From Candidatus Altimarinota bacterium (GTDB lineage: Bacteria; Patescibacteriota; Gracilibacteria; BD1-5; UBA6164), in contig JAQVDN010000003.1 in NCBI GenBank assembly GCA_028698305.1, positions 41,283 through 105,282 of the forward strand: a DNA stretch of 64,000 nt, written 5' to 3'. A model generated the notes under the pieces. The model saw only the letters and a list, made by a program, of their open reading frames with translations. It did not search any database and was not told where the DNA came from. Below, piece after piece: positions 1 to 8,843 of this stretch. Within the stretch, counting starts at the first letter, position 1; every line of letters begins with the position of its first letter. Position numbers and translations under genes: made by a program.

Positions 1-1616
1 AATGAGAATGAGGGACAAATATAGTTAAATATGAATGGAATTTTTGAGATGGAAGTAGTTGAGTATGAGAGACAACAACACATAAATATGCAAAAGATGA
101 TATATATAAGGTTACATTGATATGAACGACAAAGGATGGTGAAAAAATAGAAGAGATAATAAATGTAGATACAAGAAATAATCTAGAAATAAGTTATACA
201 AGAGATGGAGGAAATAGTTATAAATTTAAATGAGAATGAGGGACAAATATAGTTAAATATGAATGGAATTTTTGAGATGGAAGTAGTTGAGTATGAGAGA
301 CAACAACACATAAATATGCAAAAGATGATATATATAAGGTTACATTGATATGAACAACAAATGATGGTGAGAAAGTAGAAGAGATAATAAATGTAGATAC
401 AAGAAATAATCTAGAAATAAGTTATACAAGAGATGGAGAAAATAGTTATAAATTTAAATGAGAATGAGGAACAAATATAGTTAAATATGAATGGAATTTT
501 TGAGATGGAAGTAGTTGAGTATGAGAGACAACAACACATAAATATGCAAAAGATGATATATATAAGGTAAAGTTGATATGAACAACAAATGATGGTGAGA
601 AAGTAGAAGAGATAATATATATAGACAATGAAAATAGTAATTATTTTAATAATAATAATTATACAGAAAGTAATAATAAGTTATCAATAAATGCTAATCC
701 TATTTCTTGAAATACCCCTTTGATTGTAAATTTTTATTCTATATTTTCTTGAAATACAAATCAAGCATCTTATAGTTGGGATTTTTGAGACTGAACATCA
801 TCATTTTGAAAAAATACTGAACATATATATAAAGAGTCTTGAGTTTATAAAGTGACATTAACAGTAAAAGATAATTTATGAGAAATAAGTATTTCAAATA
901 TTAATATACTTGTTTTAGAGAAAAATCTAGATGATACAGATTGAGACTGAGTAGATAATAATGAAGATTATGAAAAAAATACCTCAAAAGAAAAGATAAT
1001 TTATATATGTACAAAAGAAGATATAATAAACAAGAGATATGATTGTAAAACAGAAGATAAACTTTGAGTTTATTCTGAAATAAAAAAACAAAGTGATACA
1101 GATTGAGATTGAGTAGATAATGATGAAGATTATGAAAAAAATACTTCAAAAGAAAAGATAATTTATATATGTACAAAAGAAGATATAATAAACAAGAGGT
1201 ATGATTGTAAAACAGAAGATAAGCTTTGAGTTTATTCTTCTAAAAAAGAAAACTCACTTATTTGAGATGTAGATTGAGATTGAATTGATGATTTATCTGA
1301 TGCTTGTCCACAAATAAAATGAGATATTAATAATAAATGATGTCCTATCTTTGATAGTTTATGTAAGATAGATAGTGATTGTGCTATTTGATTTTATTGT
1401 AATTCTTGAGTATGTTCACCTAAACAAGTTTCGAAAAATTGTGAATATACAGGGGGAGATTTGATAGTATGAAATGTAGTTTGTAACAGTTGTCCATGTA
1501 ATAATTTTGTTGATTTTAATGCTAGTTTGAGATCTTGTGATATAGTTTTTCCAGCAATAGTTTCACCAGATAGTAAAACTATTTATAGTAAATGAAATTA
1601 TTTTCAAATAAAATAA
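1..1616 (+). CDS. Surface protein with tandem PKD domains and Ca-binding DxDGDG repeats (5' end outside window)
   Basis: Codons run from base 3 to TAA at 1614-1616, with UGA = Gly. The first part is an exact 228-bp (76-residue) tandem repeat, with unit boundaries at 3, 231 and 459. Each unit carries a PKD-domain core (WNFGDGSS, then HKYAKDDIYKV). A divergent PKD copy (SYSWDFGDGTSS) follows at about 690-900. Two near-identical segments with DTDGDGVDN, typical of thrombospondin type 3 calcium loops, come next, then a DVDGDGIDD loop and a Cys-rich tail. There is no LPxTG motif or C-terminal membrane segment. PKD and TSP3 modules are known from extracellular adhesins and enzymes, so a surface or secreted adhesive role is inferred. 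The N-terminus is missing. Confidence 0.85.
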
Positions 1617-1650
1617 AAACTAGAAAATTTTAAAATTTTCTAGTTTTTTG
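1614..1650 (+). terminator. Intrinsic terminator of the PKD-repeat gene
   Basis: A perfect 16-bp palindrome overlaps the stop codon (aaaactagaaaatttt and its complement) and is followed by a T-rich run. Confidence 0.85.
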
Positions 1651-1654
1651 GTTT

Positions 1655-2063
1655 TTAAAAAGGGAAGAGCCCCCTCCGGGGGCTCTAGATTTAGCTTTAA
1701 AATTCTATTCGAGTGCGACACTCAAAGGGGGAAGAGGTTTGCGAATAGAATAAAGGGGCGGAGCTAATGCCTAGCCTTTTATTTTCCAAATTGTAAAAGA
1801 ACGAAGAAAAGGTTAATCAAAAGCTCGTTTCACACGAGCCCCAAAGATCGACGAGAGTGATCAGGCGAAAGCTGTAGCGATGATGTGTTCCATCGTTTTT
1901 TCTCCGAAGTTTAACAAACAATTGTTTTATCCGTTTTAGAGTGTTTGCATCTCTAAGTTTAAGAAAAAAGCTCATTTACGAGCACTAATTGGGGTAGGAA
2001 GTTCAGGCAGCTGCGAGTGCGAGAGTGATGATTTTCGTCATCTTCGTTTTCTCCATAGAGTTT
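1655..2063. other. GC-richer structured block between two converging transcription units, possibly ncRNA
   Basis: This block is much richer in G+C than anything else in the window and holds no recognised gene. It contains an 8-bp stem at 1666-1686 (agagcccc/ggggctct) and a 9-bp stem 1703-1711/1742-1750 enclosing a small hairpin (agtg-cga-cact). Two related units lie at about 1813-1915 and 1985-2060, each with matching stem-loops. Read on the minus strand, each unit shows GGAG, 8-9 nt, ATG, a 26- or 18-codon ORF (1893-1813 and 2041-1985) and a hairpin with a T run. I could not match RNase P RNA, tmRNA, SRP RNA or 6S RNA. Whether it is RNA or two tiny peptides is undecided. Confidence 0.4.
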
Positions 2064-2112
2064 GAAAAAAGTCCACATTTGAAGCAAGGCTACTTGCTCA
2101 AGGGACTTTTTA
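2064..2112 (-). terminator. Intrinsic terminator of the TPTQDP-repeat gene
   Basis: Read on the minus strand, a two-part stem (aaaaagtcc and cttgagcaag pairing with their complements) ends in a T run, 19 bases after the stop codon at 2131. Confidence 0.8.
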
Positions 2113-2130
2113 TTTATATGTATTTTATAA

Positions 2131-2718
2131 TTATTGTCAAATTTTTCAAGTAAAATTAGGGTTTTTATGGTATGAAACTCAATTTATATATCACCAAATA
2201 CAACTATTTGGTAATCAATATTTATCTATTTTTCAGGAACTTATATAATCACCAATTTTATCATCTATATCAGATAAATTTCTGCAATCTTTAAATTGAG
2301 ATTTTTTAACTATCATTATAACTAAACTATCACTTCATCTATGTTTTTGAAAATTTTGAGCACTATCTATTCATTGTTCTAAAAAATAGCAGGTATTTAT
2401 TATAGTATCTAAATTTGCAATTAGGGAAGTACCATTTAATCATACATGACCAAAATATCAGCTTTGCAATATAGCAATAGCGTTTTTTTCATCAGTTTGA
2501 TGTATTATAAATATATGTTCTCAATCATTATATTTTTCAAGCTCTTCTTTTATGTGTGTAAAGAGAGTTAATCAAATTATTTTTCTTCTAGAACATGATG
2601 CATAGTCTGAAACATAATCGCCTCAAAGAGTTTGATCTTGTGTTGGAGTATTATCAGGGTCTTGAGTTGGAGTATTATCAGGGTCTTGAGTTGGAGTATT
2701 ATCAGGAGTATTTTCCAT
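2131..2718 (-). CDS. Hypothetical protein with N-terminal TPTQDPDN repeats
   Basis: A 195-residue protein from ATG at 2718 to TAA at 2131. The first 27 residues are three near-identical copies of DNTPTQDP, encoded by a 24-bp direct repeat (about 2636-2707), which looks like a flexible linker. The rest is a compact alpha/beta-looking domain with the segments HIFIIHQTDEKNAIAIL and SLVIMIVKK. There is no signal peptide or membrane segment. I do not recognise the family. It lies 9 bases beyond the end of the upstream membrane-protein gene on the same strand, so the two are probably co-transcribed. Confidence 0.7.
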
Positions 2719-2727
2719 ATTTTTTTA

Positions 2728-3486
2728 TTATTTTCTAAAACTTTCTAAAATCTCATGTGCTATATCTTTTCAACCAAGTCAAAAAGCTAATCATCCAGCT
2801 ATAGCAAGCATAGATACAAATCAAATAAGTATTGTATTTGTTATCTCGGTTGCTATACCTATCTTTGATAAAACAACCATAAGTGTGAAAAAAAGTATTA
2901 TTATCTTTGCTCAACTTGCTATAATCTTAGCTGTTTTTTGTTTTGTTAGATCAAGAGCATGAAAAACAATATCATAAACAAAATTTGCAAATCTCATTCA
3001 AAAAAATCATACAACTACTGCTATAAAAAGGCTAGGTAGATAAGAAATAAGATCTCATAAAAATATTTCTACTTCACTTATTCAAATAAAAACTATTGCA
3101 TATCTAAAAAATACAAGGAAAAGATAATAAGAAAATGCCTTAGCTGTTATGATGTCTATCTTTATTTTATCAGATATTTTTTTCTTTCTAATTTGTTTTT
3201 TTTCTTCTATCTCTTTTTGTTCAGGAGTTTTTTCTTTTTGTTCTAAATCTTCACCATGTATATCTTTTAAATTTATAAATAATTTATCTATAAAATCTAT
3301 GATATTAAATTTTTTAAATATATATATAACTAGTTTATATACCAATACAGAACATAAAAAACCAAGTCATACTATGAATATAGCTCAAATAAGTTTTGGA
3401 AGATAAACTTCAATAGCACTGTAAAATTGAGAATATAATCCAGATAAGATTGAATCTTTTAATTGCATAAAATCAAAATCAAACAT
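2728..3486 (-). CDS. MscS-like conserved-TM-helix membrane protein
   Basis: 252 residues. Membrane segments lie at about residues 27-55, 118-135, 147-168, 185-203 and 212-232, with a highly charged K/E linker (about 72-110) after the first. The last segment (LAIAGGLAFGLGGKDIAHEIL) is the glycine-rich pore-lining type of helix found in MscS-like and CmpX-like proteins (conserved TM helix family). Many of its glycines are UGA codons. The soluble MscS beta domain that normally follows is absent, because the protein ends ten residues later. The role is probably osmotic or mechanosensitive. Channel activity is inferred from the helix alone. Confidence 0.7.
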
Positions 3487-3623
3487 ATTTTTTATTTATT
3501 AATAATACTTTTATTTTATCATAAAATTCAATAAAACAAAAAAAATTAAAAAAAAATTTGCAAAAAAGTAATTATTTTATAAAATACGACCTGCAATAAA
3601 ACAAATATATGTTTTTTGTAATT

Positions 3624-3702
3624 GCGGGGGTAACATAAAAGAGTGAGTGTACTAAGGCTTCAACCCTTGGGTGTACGAGTTCAAACCTCGTTCCCCGCTC
3701 CA
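3624..3702 (+). tRNA. tRNA-Gly(UCA), decodes UGA as glycine
   Basis: Acceptor stem GCGGGGG pairs with TCCCCGC, U73 is the discriminator, and CCA is encoded. The T arm is ACGAG-TTCAAAC-CTCGT and the anticodon arm TAAGG-CTTCAAC-CCTTG, giving anticodon TCA at 3660-3662 after T33. Bacterial GlyRS identity elements (U73, G1:C72, C2:G71) are all present. The D arm is weak (ACAT/GTGT), lacks a clear GG in its loop and is separated from the anticodon stem by two bases. This is the tRNA expected for glycine at UGA in SR1/Gracilibacteria and it explains the many in-frame TGA codons in the window. Confidence 0.93.
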
Positions 3703-3717
3703 AACTAAAATTAAACA

Positions 3718-3822
<105 letters not shown>

Positions 3823-3856
3823 AAATATAATAAATTTATAAGATTAATATAGAATT

Positions 3857-4189
3857 ATGGCAAATAGTCACGGACTTACATCTAGAATCGTAAAAAAACA
3901 AGCTGCATCTAGAAAGATGGCAAAAAATAAAAAAGCTTCATATCAAGTTTATATGTGAAATGAAAATCCTCAAACTAGAAAAAATATGTCTTTTAAAAGT
4001 AGGACACATTACTATGAAAATAAACAAAATTTTCCTAAGAAAAAATTGGCAAATAAAAATCCTTCTACATTAATAGAGCAAGGTATTATTGATGATAGAT
4101 GATTTTTTATAAAGGGTAAGAAGAAAAACTTTTTAACTAAATCAATGGTTGATGTTAAAGGTTTAGATTTTTATGGTATGCCTAGATAA
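3857..4189 (+). CDS. Small basic hypothetical protein
   Basis: 110 residues, strongly basic, starting MANSHGLTSRIVKKQAASRK and ending FYGMPR. There is no signal peptide, membrane segment or Cys. The N-terminal half is Lys/Arg/Ser-rich and looks unstructured or RNA-binding, in the style of small ribosome-associated proteins, but I cannot assign a family. It is preceded only by tRNA-Gly(UCA) and is followed by its own strong terminator, so it appears to be a single-gene unit. Codon use, including UGA for Gly, matches the rest of the window. Confidence 0.75.
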
Positions 4190-4200
4190 TTTTGAATATG

Positions 4201-4230
4201 AAAAAAGACAATAAAATTGTCTTTTTTTTG
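4201..4230 (+). terminator. Intrinsic terminator
   Basis: Stem aaaaaagacaat/attgtctttttt with a 3-base loop and eight T residues, directly after the basic hypothetical gene. Confidence 0.85.
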
Positions 4231-4273
4231 TTTTTGATTACTCTTTATATGTATATTTTTTAATTTTTCTTTT

Positions 4274-5410
4274 ATGAATACAATAAAAAAATTGGTAAAA
4301 GATGATAGGGAAGAATATTTAAAATTTAGTATTAAATTTTTAATAGTTATAATAATATTAAGTATAATATGTTTTTTATATTTACAAATTAACATATTAA
4401 AAATTTTATTTTTTTCATCTTTTTTACTTGTTTTATTTAGTTCTTTTTTAAATAAAATGAATAAAATAAAGATACCAGATATATTATGAATATTTGTGAT
4501 ATATTTCTTTTTCATATTATTTATATTAATTAGTTTTTTTGCTATAATTCCTATATTTGTAGAACAAACCTATAATCTTGTTAATTTTTTTGCTAATAAA
4601 TTTGAATTATTGGAACAAACATATATTTCTTGATGAATAGATTGACTTTGACTTAATAATACTATTTTAAAATATTTTTTACCATTTATAGAGAATATAA
4701 ATCTAGAAACTCTTTTGAATTCTTTAAAAGATAATTTTGCTTCAATTAGCCAATTTATTGCTTCCAATCTATGATCAATAGCTTCTAGTTCTACTTGATT
4801 TGTAATGTCAGTTTGAAATATGTTATTTCAAATAGCTATGATTTTTGTATTTAATTTTTTTATGGTTTTAGAAAGAAAAAATATAAAAAAATTTTTCTAT
4901 GATATTATACCAAATAATGTTTCAAAATATTTATCTTCAAGAGAAGATAAAATAGTTTTAAGTTTATATGAATGGCTAAAATGACAATTTTTACTTGCTA
5001 TAATTATGTTTTTTATTGTTTTTATTTCCTTAACTATACTTAGTTTTTTTGGTATAGATTTAGAAAATAATTTCACACTTGCAATAATAGCAGGACTTAT
5101 GGAATTTATACCTTATTTATGACCAATATTGGCTTTATTACCAGCTCTAGCTATAGCTTTGGGTTTATGATTAAATACAGCTTTAATAATACTTTGATTG
5201 TATTTATTAATACAATGGGTGGAAAATAATATATTAGTTCCTTATATTATGAGTAAATCTTTAGATTTATCACCATTCTTTGTTTTATTTATGATGACAC
5301 TTTGAGCTAGTGTTGCTTGAATAGTATGAATAATATTGGCGGTTCCATTATCAGCAGTATTACAAATTTTTGTTAAAGATTACCTTAAATTTAAAAAGAA
5401 AAAAGATTAA
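4274..5410 (+). CDS. AI-2E family transporter (PerM-like exporter)
   Basis: 378 residues with two N-terminal hydrophobic hairpins (about 22-60 and 70-100), an amphipathic central region, and a C-terminal bundle. The bundle carries the family hallmarks: an EFIPYLGPILALLPA motif, a following GL-rich helix, the Q-W-VENNILVPYIM stretch, then SLDLSPFFVLFMM and GIILAVPLSAVL. This is the AI-2E transporter (UPF0118) family, integral inner-membrane proteins implicated in export of signalling molecules or ion antiport. The substrate here is unknown. A second, divergent member lies at 29820-30938. The gene leads a tightly packed run with rsmE 22 bases behind it. Confidence 0.88.
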
Positions 5411-5432
5411 TAAATATTTTATAAAACACATT

Positions 5433-6149
5433 ATGCAAAGATTTTATTTAAAAGATTTACAAACAAGTGATTACAATTTTGTTTTGAGAGATAAAGATAT
5501 GATTCATCAACTTATCAAAGTTTTGAGAGTTAGAGTCTGAGAAAGTGTGATTTTTTTTGATGGAAGTGATAATTATGATTATATTTTTAGAGTTAAAAAT
5601 ATACTAGATAAATCAATAGAATTTGAACAAATTTGAAGAAAAGAAAATAATAGCGAAATTGATTTTGAATTAAATCTTTATCAAGCAATACCAAATAAAC
5701 TTGAAAAAATAGAATACATTATACAAAAATGAGTAGAAATCTGAGTTAAAAATTTTGTATTTTTTAAAAGTGAAAGAAGCCAAAAACTTGTTTTGAGTGA
5801 TAATAAGATAGAAAGACTTCAAAAAATAGCAATAGAAGCAGTTGAGCAATCATGAAGACTTCATGTTCCAGAAATAGTTTTTCTGGAAAAATATGATTTT
5901 TCACCACTTATAAAAAATCAAAATATATTTTTTCATACTATATGAGAATCTTCAAAAACACTTAAAAAAATGGAATTTGATTATAAAAATACTATAAATC
6001 TTTTTATTTGACCAGAATGAGGTTTTAGTGATGAAGAAATTAAAAAATTTGAAAACATGTTTTTCCATAGAGCTCATTTATGAAATAGGATTCTTAGAAC
6101 TGAAACTGCTGGAGTAAGTAGTGCTTTTTATATCATTCAAAATAAATAA
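5433..6149 (+). CDS. rsmE: 16S rRNA m3U1498 methyltransferase RsmE
   Basis: 238 residues. The protein has an N-terminal PUA-like beta domain (about 1-70), then a SPOUT methyltransferase fold ending with the SAM-binding trefoil-knot signatures LFIGPEGGFSDEEI (about 187-200) and LGNRILRTETA (about 215-225). RsmE methylates N3 of U1498 in helix 44 of 16S rRNA. Length matches the family (about 240). The invariant glycines of the GPEGG and LGNRILR motifs are encoded partly by UGA, which supports the recoding. It is second in a compact run with the small GIY-YIG gene one base downstream. Confidence 0.93.
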
Positions 6150-6150
6150 T

Positions 6151-6396
6151 ATGTATTTTACATATATTCTTAAATGTAGTGATGAAAGTCTTTATACTTG
6201 AATTACTACTGATTTAGATAGGAGAATCAAACAACATAATTGAGAGTTGATTGGCTGAGCTAAATATACTCTATCAAGAAAGCCAGTTTCTCTTTATTAT
6301 TTTGAAGAATTTGAAAATAGAAGTCAGGCAACAAAAAGGGAACTAGAAATTAAAAAAATGAGTAGAATAGAGAAATTGAAATTAATTATTAAATAA
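6151..6396 (+). CDS. GIY-YIG nuclease superfamily protein (YhbQ/UPF0213-like)
   Basis: 81 residues forming a single GIY-YIG domain: [27 protein letters not shown] at the N-terminus (YIL then YTGIT, followed by the Arg of the R-x3-H helix), then GAKYTLSRKPVSLYYFEEF and a C-terminal R-x4-E helix. The length is that of stand-alone YhbQ-type proteins, which are DNA nucleases with poorly defined cellular roles. It begins one base after the rsmE stop and ends 10 bases before cutA, so it is part of the same transcript. Confidence 0.88.
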
Positions 6397-6406
6397 ATTA
6401 GAAAAT

Positions 6407-6715
6407 ATGAAATTTATAATAATGTATGTTACACATCCAAATAAAGAACAAGCTGAAAAAATTGTAAATAATTTATTAGAATCTAAATTAATAGCTTGTG
6501 TTAATTATTTACCAATAGATGTATCTTATCATTGGAAATGAGACATTGCCAATGCATCTGAAATTGTATCTTTATTAAAAACTAGAGTTGAAAACTGGGA
6601 AAAAGTTAAAAAATATATTGAAGATAACCATTCATATGAAATTCCATGTATTATAAAAATGGAAGTAGAGGCAAATGAAGATTATGTTAATTGGATTTAT
6701 AATGAAACTAAATAA
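6407..6715 (+). CDS. cutA: CutA1 divalent-cation tolerance protein
   Basis: 102 residues. It has the CutA1 ferredoxin-like fold signatures: an N-terminal MYVTHPNKEQAEKIVNNLLE strand-helix, LIACVNYLPIDVSYHWKGDI with the conserved CVN and Y-W-G, ASEIVSLLKTR, and HSYEIPCIIKMEVE, where YEIPCI corresponds to the family YEVPEI motif. CutA1 forms a very stable trimer linked to copper tolerance and signalling. It lies between the GIY-YIG gene and the DNA glycosylase gene with gaps of 10 and 5 bases. Confidence 0.92.
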
Positions 6716-6720
6716 TTTTT

Positions 6721-7395
6721 ATGCAAGAATTGTACAATAAATTAAAAGATTTTGATTTAAATTATGCTATAAAGTTAGAAGAAACAGATAGACAATTTAT
6801 AGCACTAAAATCTCTTATAGAAAAAAATGAAAATAAGAGAGAAGTTTTGGCTTTAGTTATAGCAAATAGTATAATTTGTTATCAATTATCTGGTACTTGA
6901 GAAAACTATTGGGAAGAATTTTCTTCTTATTTTTCTGATAAAAAAATATCATATGAAAATGTAGTTTTTCTATTATGAGAATTTATAAAACAAAGTAAAA
7001 ATAATAAGAGATTTGTAGATACAAAGGTAAAAAGATTAGAAAAAGTGAAATTTGCTTTAGATTGATTTCAGTGAAGAGAAGAGTATTTTTATCAAAATAT
7101 GACAGAGCTTAGAGATTTACTTGCAAAAACTATGAAACAAAAAATAACTGATAAAACTATAGTTTTTGCAGTAAAAATGTTTGGTTATGTTGCTCGTAAT
7201 ATCTTCACTTTTGTTGCTTATCCAAAAGAAATATTTATCCCAATTGATTCTAGACTTACAAATTTATTTGAAAAGTATAAATGAGATTATAGTGATATAA
7301 ATAAATTTTATATGGATTTAAGTGAAAAGATGGATGTTACTTTATTACATCTAGATTGAATAGTTTGGATAAATTATGAAGAGCTTATGAAATAA
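6721..7395 (+). CDS. Archaeal-type 8-oxoguanine DNA glycosylase/lyase (AGOG family)
   Basis: 224 residues, entirely helical. AGOG signatures are visible: YQLSGTGENYWEEF (about 54-67), the helix DKTIVFAVKMFGYVARN carrying the catalytic Lys, and IPIDSRLTNL carrying the catalytic Asp, followed by HLDGIVW near the C-terminus. AGOG enzymes excise 8-oxoguanine and cleave the backbone as bifunctional glycosylase/AP lyases. The family was defined in archaea and is uncommon in bacteria. The coding region ends within its own terminator hairpin. It is the last gene of the run starting at 4274. Confidence 0.85.
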
Positions 7396-7412
7396 GCTCT
7401 TGATTTATTTTA
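7380..7412 (+). terminator. Terminator overlapping the glycosylase stop codon
   Basis: Perfect 9-bp stem agagcttat/ataagctct with a GAA loop, spanning the TAA at 7393-7395, followed by a T-rich stretch. Confidence 0.7.
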
Positions 7413-7468
7413 TAAAATAAATACTATTATTACGCAATAAATATAATAATAATCAATATTATAAAAAA

Positions 7469-8722
7469 ATGAAAAAAATCATTTTAAATATACTTTATAA
7501 AATATATGCTATTTTATGAAAGGCATATATAAAAAAATATAAACCTATAGTTATAGGTGTAACTTGAAGTGTAGGTAAGACAAGTTGTAGGATGATAATA
7601 TATCAAGTTTTAAAACAATTTTTGACTGATAAAAAAGTTTATACATCACCTAAAAATTTTAATAGTGAATTGGGTCTTGTTTTTTCTATATTTGCACTAG
7701 AAAAATACAAACCTAGTATAAAAAACTATATAAAAATATGGTTTATATTTTTGAGAGAATTATTATTTTGAAAGAAAAAATATGATATAATAGTTTTAGA
7801 ATATGGAGTTGACCATCCTGGTGATATGGATTTTTTACTAAATATTGTAAAACCTGATTATAGTGTATTTACAAAGCTTGATTTTATACATGTAGAAAAT
7901 TTTGAAAATAAAGAGCAAATATGACATGAAAAGATAAAACTTGTTCTAAATACTAAAGTAAAATCTTATTTAAATAAACAAGATGAATTTTTAAATGATT
8001 ATTCAAAAAAATTGAAAACATCTTTTGATTTTTTCAATAAAAAACATGAATATAAACACAAATATATTTGTGAAGATAAAAAGATATTTTCTATGCTAAA
8101 AATAGAAAATAATATAATAAAAACAAATATACTTTGAGATGATAACTTTGTTTATCTAGCTCTTGCTATAAATATTTTAAAAAATTTCCAAGTTAACTAT
8201 ATAGAAGCATGAAGTTATATAAATCTAGTTAATCAAAATGGTAGGTTTAATTTATTTAATTGAATTAATGGTTCAGTTTTGATAGATTCTACTTACAATG
8301 CTTGACCTGCAAGTATGCTAAAAATGATAGAAAATACTGTTTATTTGAGAGATAGTATATTTAAAAAATATGATATTTTGTTTGTGATTTGAGATATGAG
8401 AGAGCTTTGAAAAAAATCAAATCAAGAACATAGGAAACTTTATCATTATCTAAAATCATATTGAAAAATAGTTTCTATTGGTAAGGAAACATCACACAAT
8501 TTTTGAAAACATCTTTGAAACTTCAAATATGCAAAAGATGCTTGATTATTCGTAAGAGACTATTTAATAAATTCAGATAAAAAATATATAGTTTTGTTTA
8601 AATGAAGTCAAAATACTATATTTACAGAAGAAGCATTAAAAGAAGTTTTAGCTGATAAAAGAAATGCAAAAAGACTTGTAAGACAAGATGATTATTGGAT
8701 GGAAAATAAGAAAGGTTATTAA
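7469..8722 (+). CDS. murF: UDP-N-acetylmuramoyl-tripeptide-D-alanyl-D-alanine ligase MurF
   Basis: 417 residues. It contains the ATP-binding P-loop GVTGSVGKTS (about 31-40), the Mur-ligase middle domain with EYGVDHPGDMDFLL (equivalent of the E-x-G-x2-x-G-E-I motif) and IHVENF, and a C-terminal domain beginning NGSVLIDSTYNAGPASM with VIGDMRELGKKS. Those last two motifs are diagnostic of MurF over MurC/D/E. The enzyme adds D-Ala-D-Ala to UDP-MurNAc-tripeptide in the cytoplasm. The N-terminal uridine-binding domain is short compared with E. coli MurF (452 residues). Two P-loop positions show the code directly, with TGA in the first Gly-Ser and GGT in the Gly-Lys. Confidence 0.9.
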
Positions 8723-8738
8723 AAAGTATGTATTTTTA

Positions 8739-8775
8739 GCATTAAATTGAGATAAAACAATTTAATGCTTTTTTA
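8739..8775 (+). terminator. murF terminator fused to promoter motif copy A
   Basis: agcattaaattg pairs with caatttaatgct around an 8-base loop and is followed by six T residues. The 3' arm is also the first half of the repeated promoter at 8754-8794. Confidence 0.7.
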
Positions 8776-8794
8776 ATGTGGTATGAGTATAATA
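8754..8794 (+). promoter_or_regulatory. Shared 41-bp promoter/operator, copy A (cysteine protease gene)
   Basis: Identical over 41 bp to copies at 31242-31282 (+) and 45546-45586 (-). It holds the direct repeat TTTAATG-N4-TTTAATG (11-bp period), a 9-bp spacer and a TATAAT -10 box preceded by TG. The ATG of the protease gene lies about 50 bases downstream. An 11-bp-spaced 7-mer repeat in place of a -35 box is the arrangement of PhoB/OmpR-family activator sites. Confidence 0.75.
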
Positions 8795-8843
8795 AAATAT
8801 ATCATAAATTTATGCTATATTTTATTTGTTAAATTATATTCAT

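Noticed and set aside
1-640. Tandem repeats as a possible CRISPR array
   Set aside because: Units are 228 bp, in one reading frame, with no unique spacers, and encode PKD domains.
901-1176. Open frames on the strand opposite to genes (for example at 901-1176, 21836-22174, 36771-37007)
   Set aside because: They mirror low-complexity A/T-rich codons of the real genes, have no family signatures and lie fully within well-supported coding regions.
1655-2063. RNase P RNA, tmRNA, SRP RNA or 6S RNA
   Set aside because: I looked for GAAAGUCC-type, tRNA-like end, SRP tetraloop and open-bubble features and found none that fit. The ALAA-like peptide end on the minus strand is not preceded by a tmRNA tRNA-like domain.
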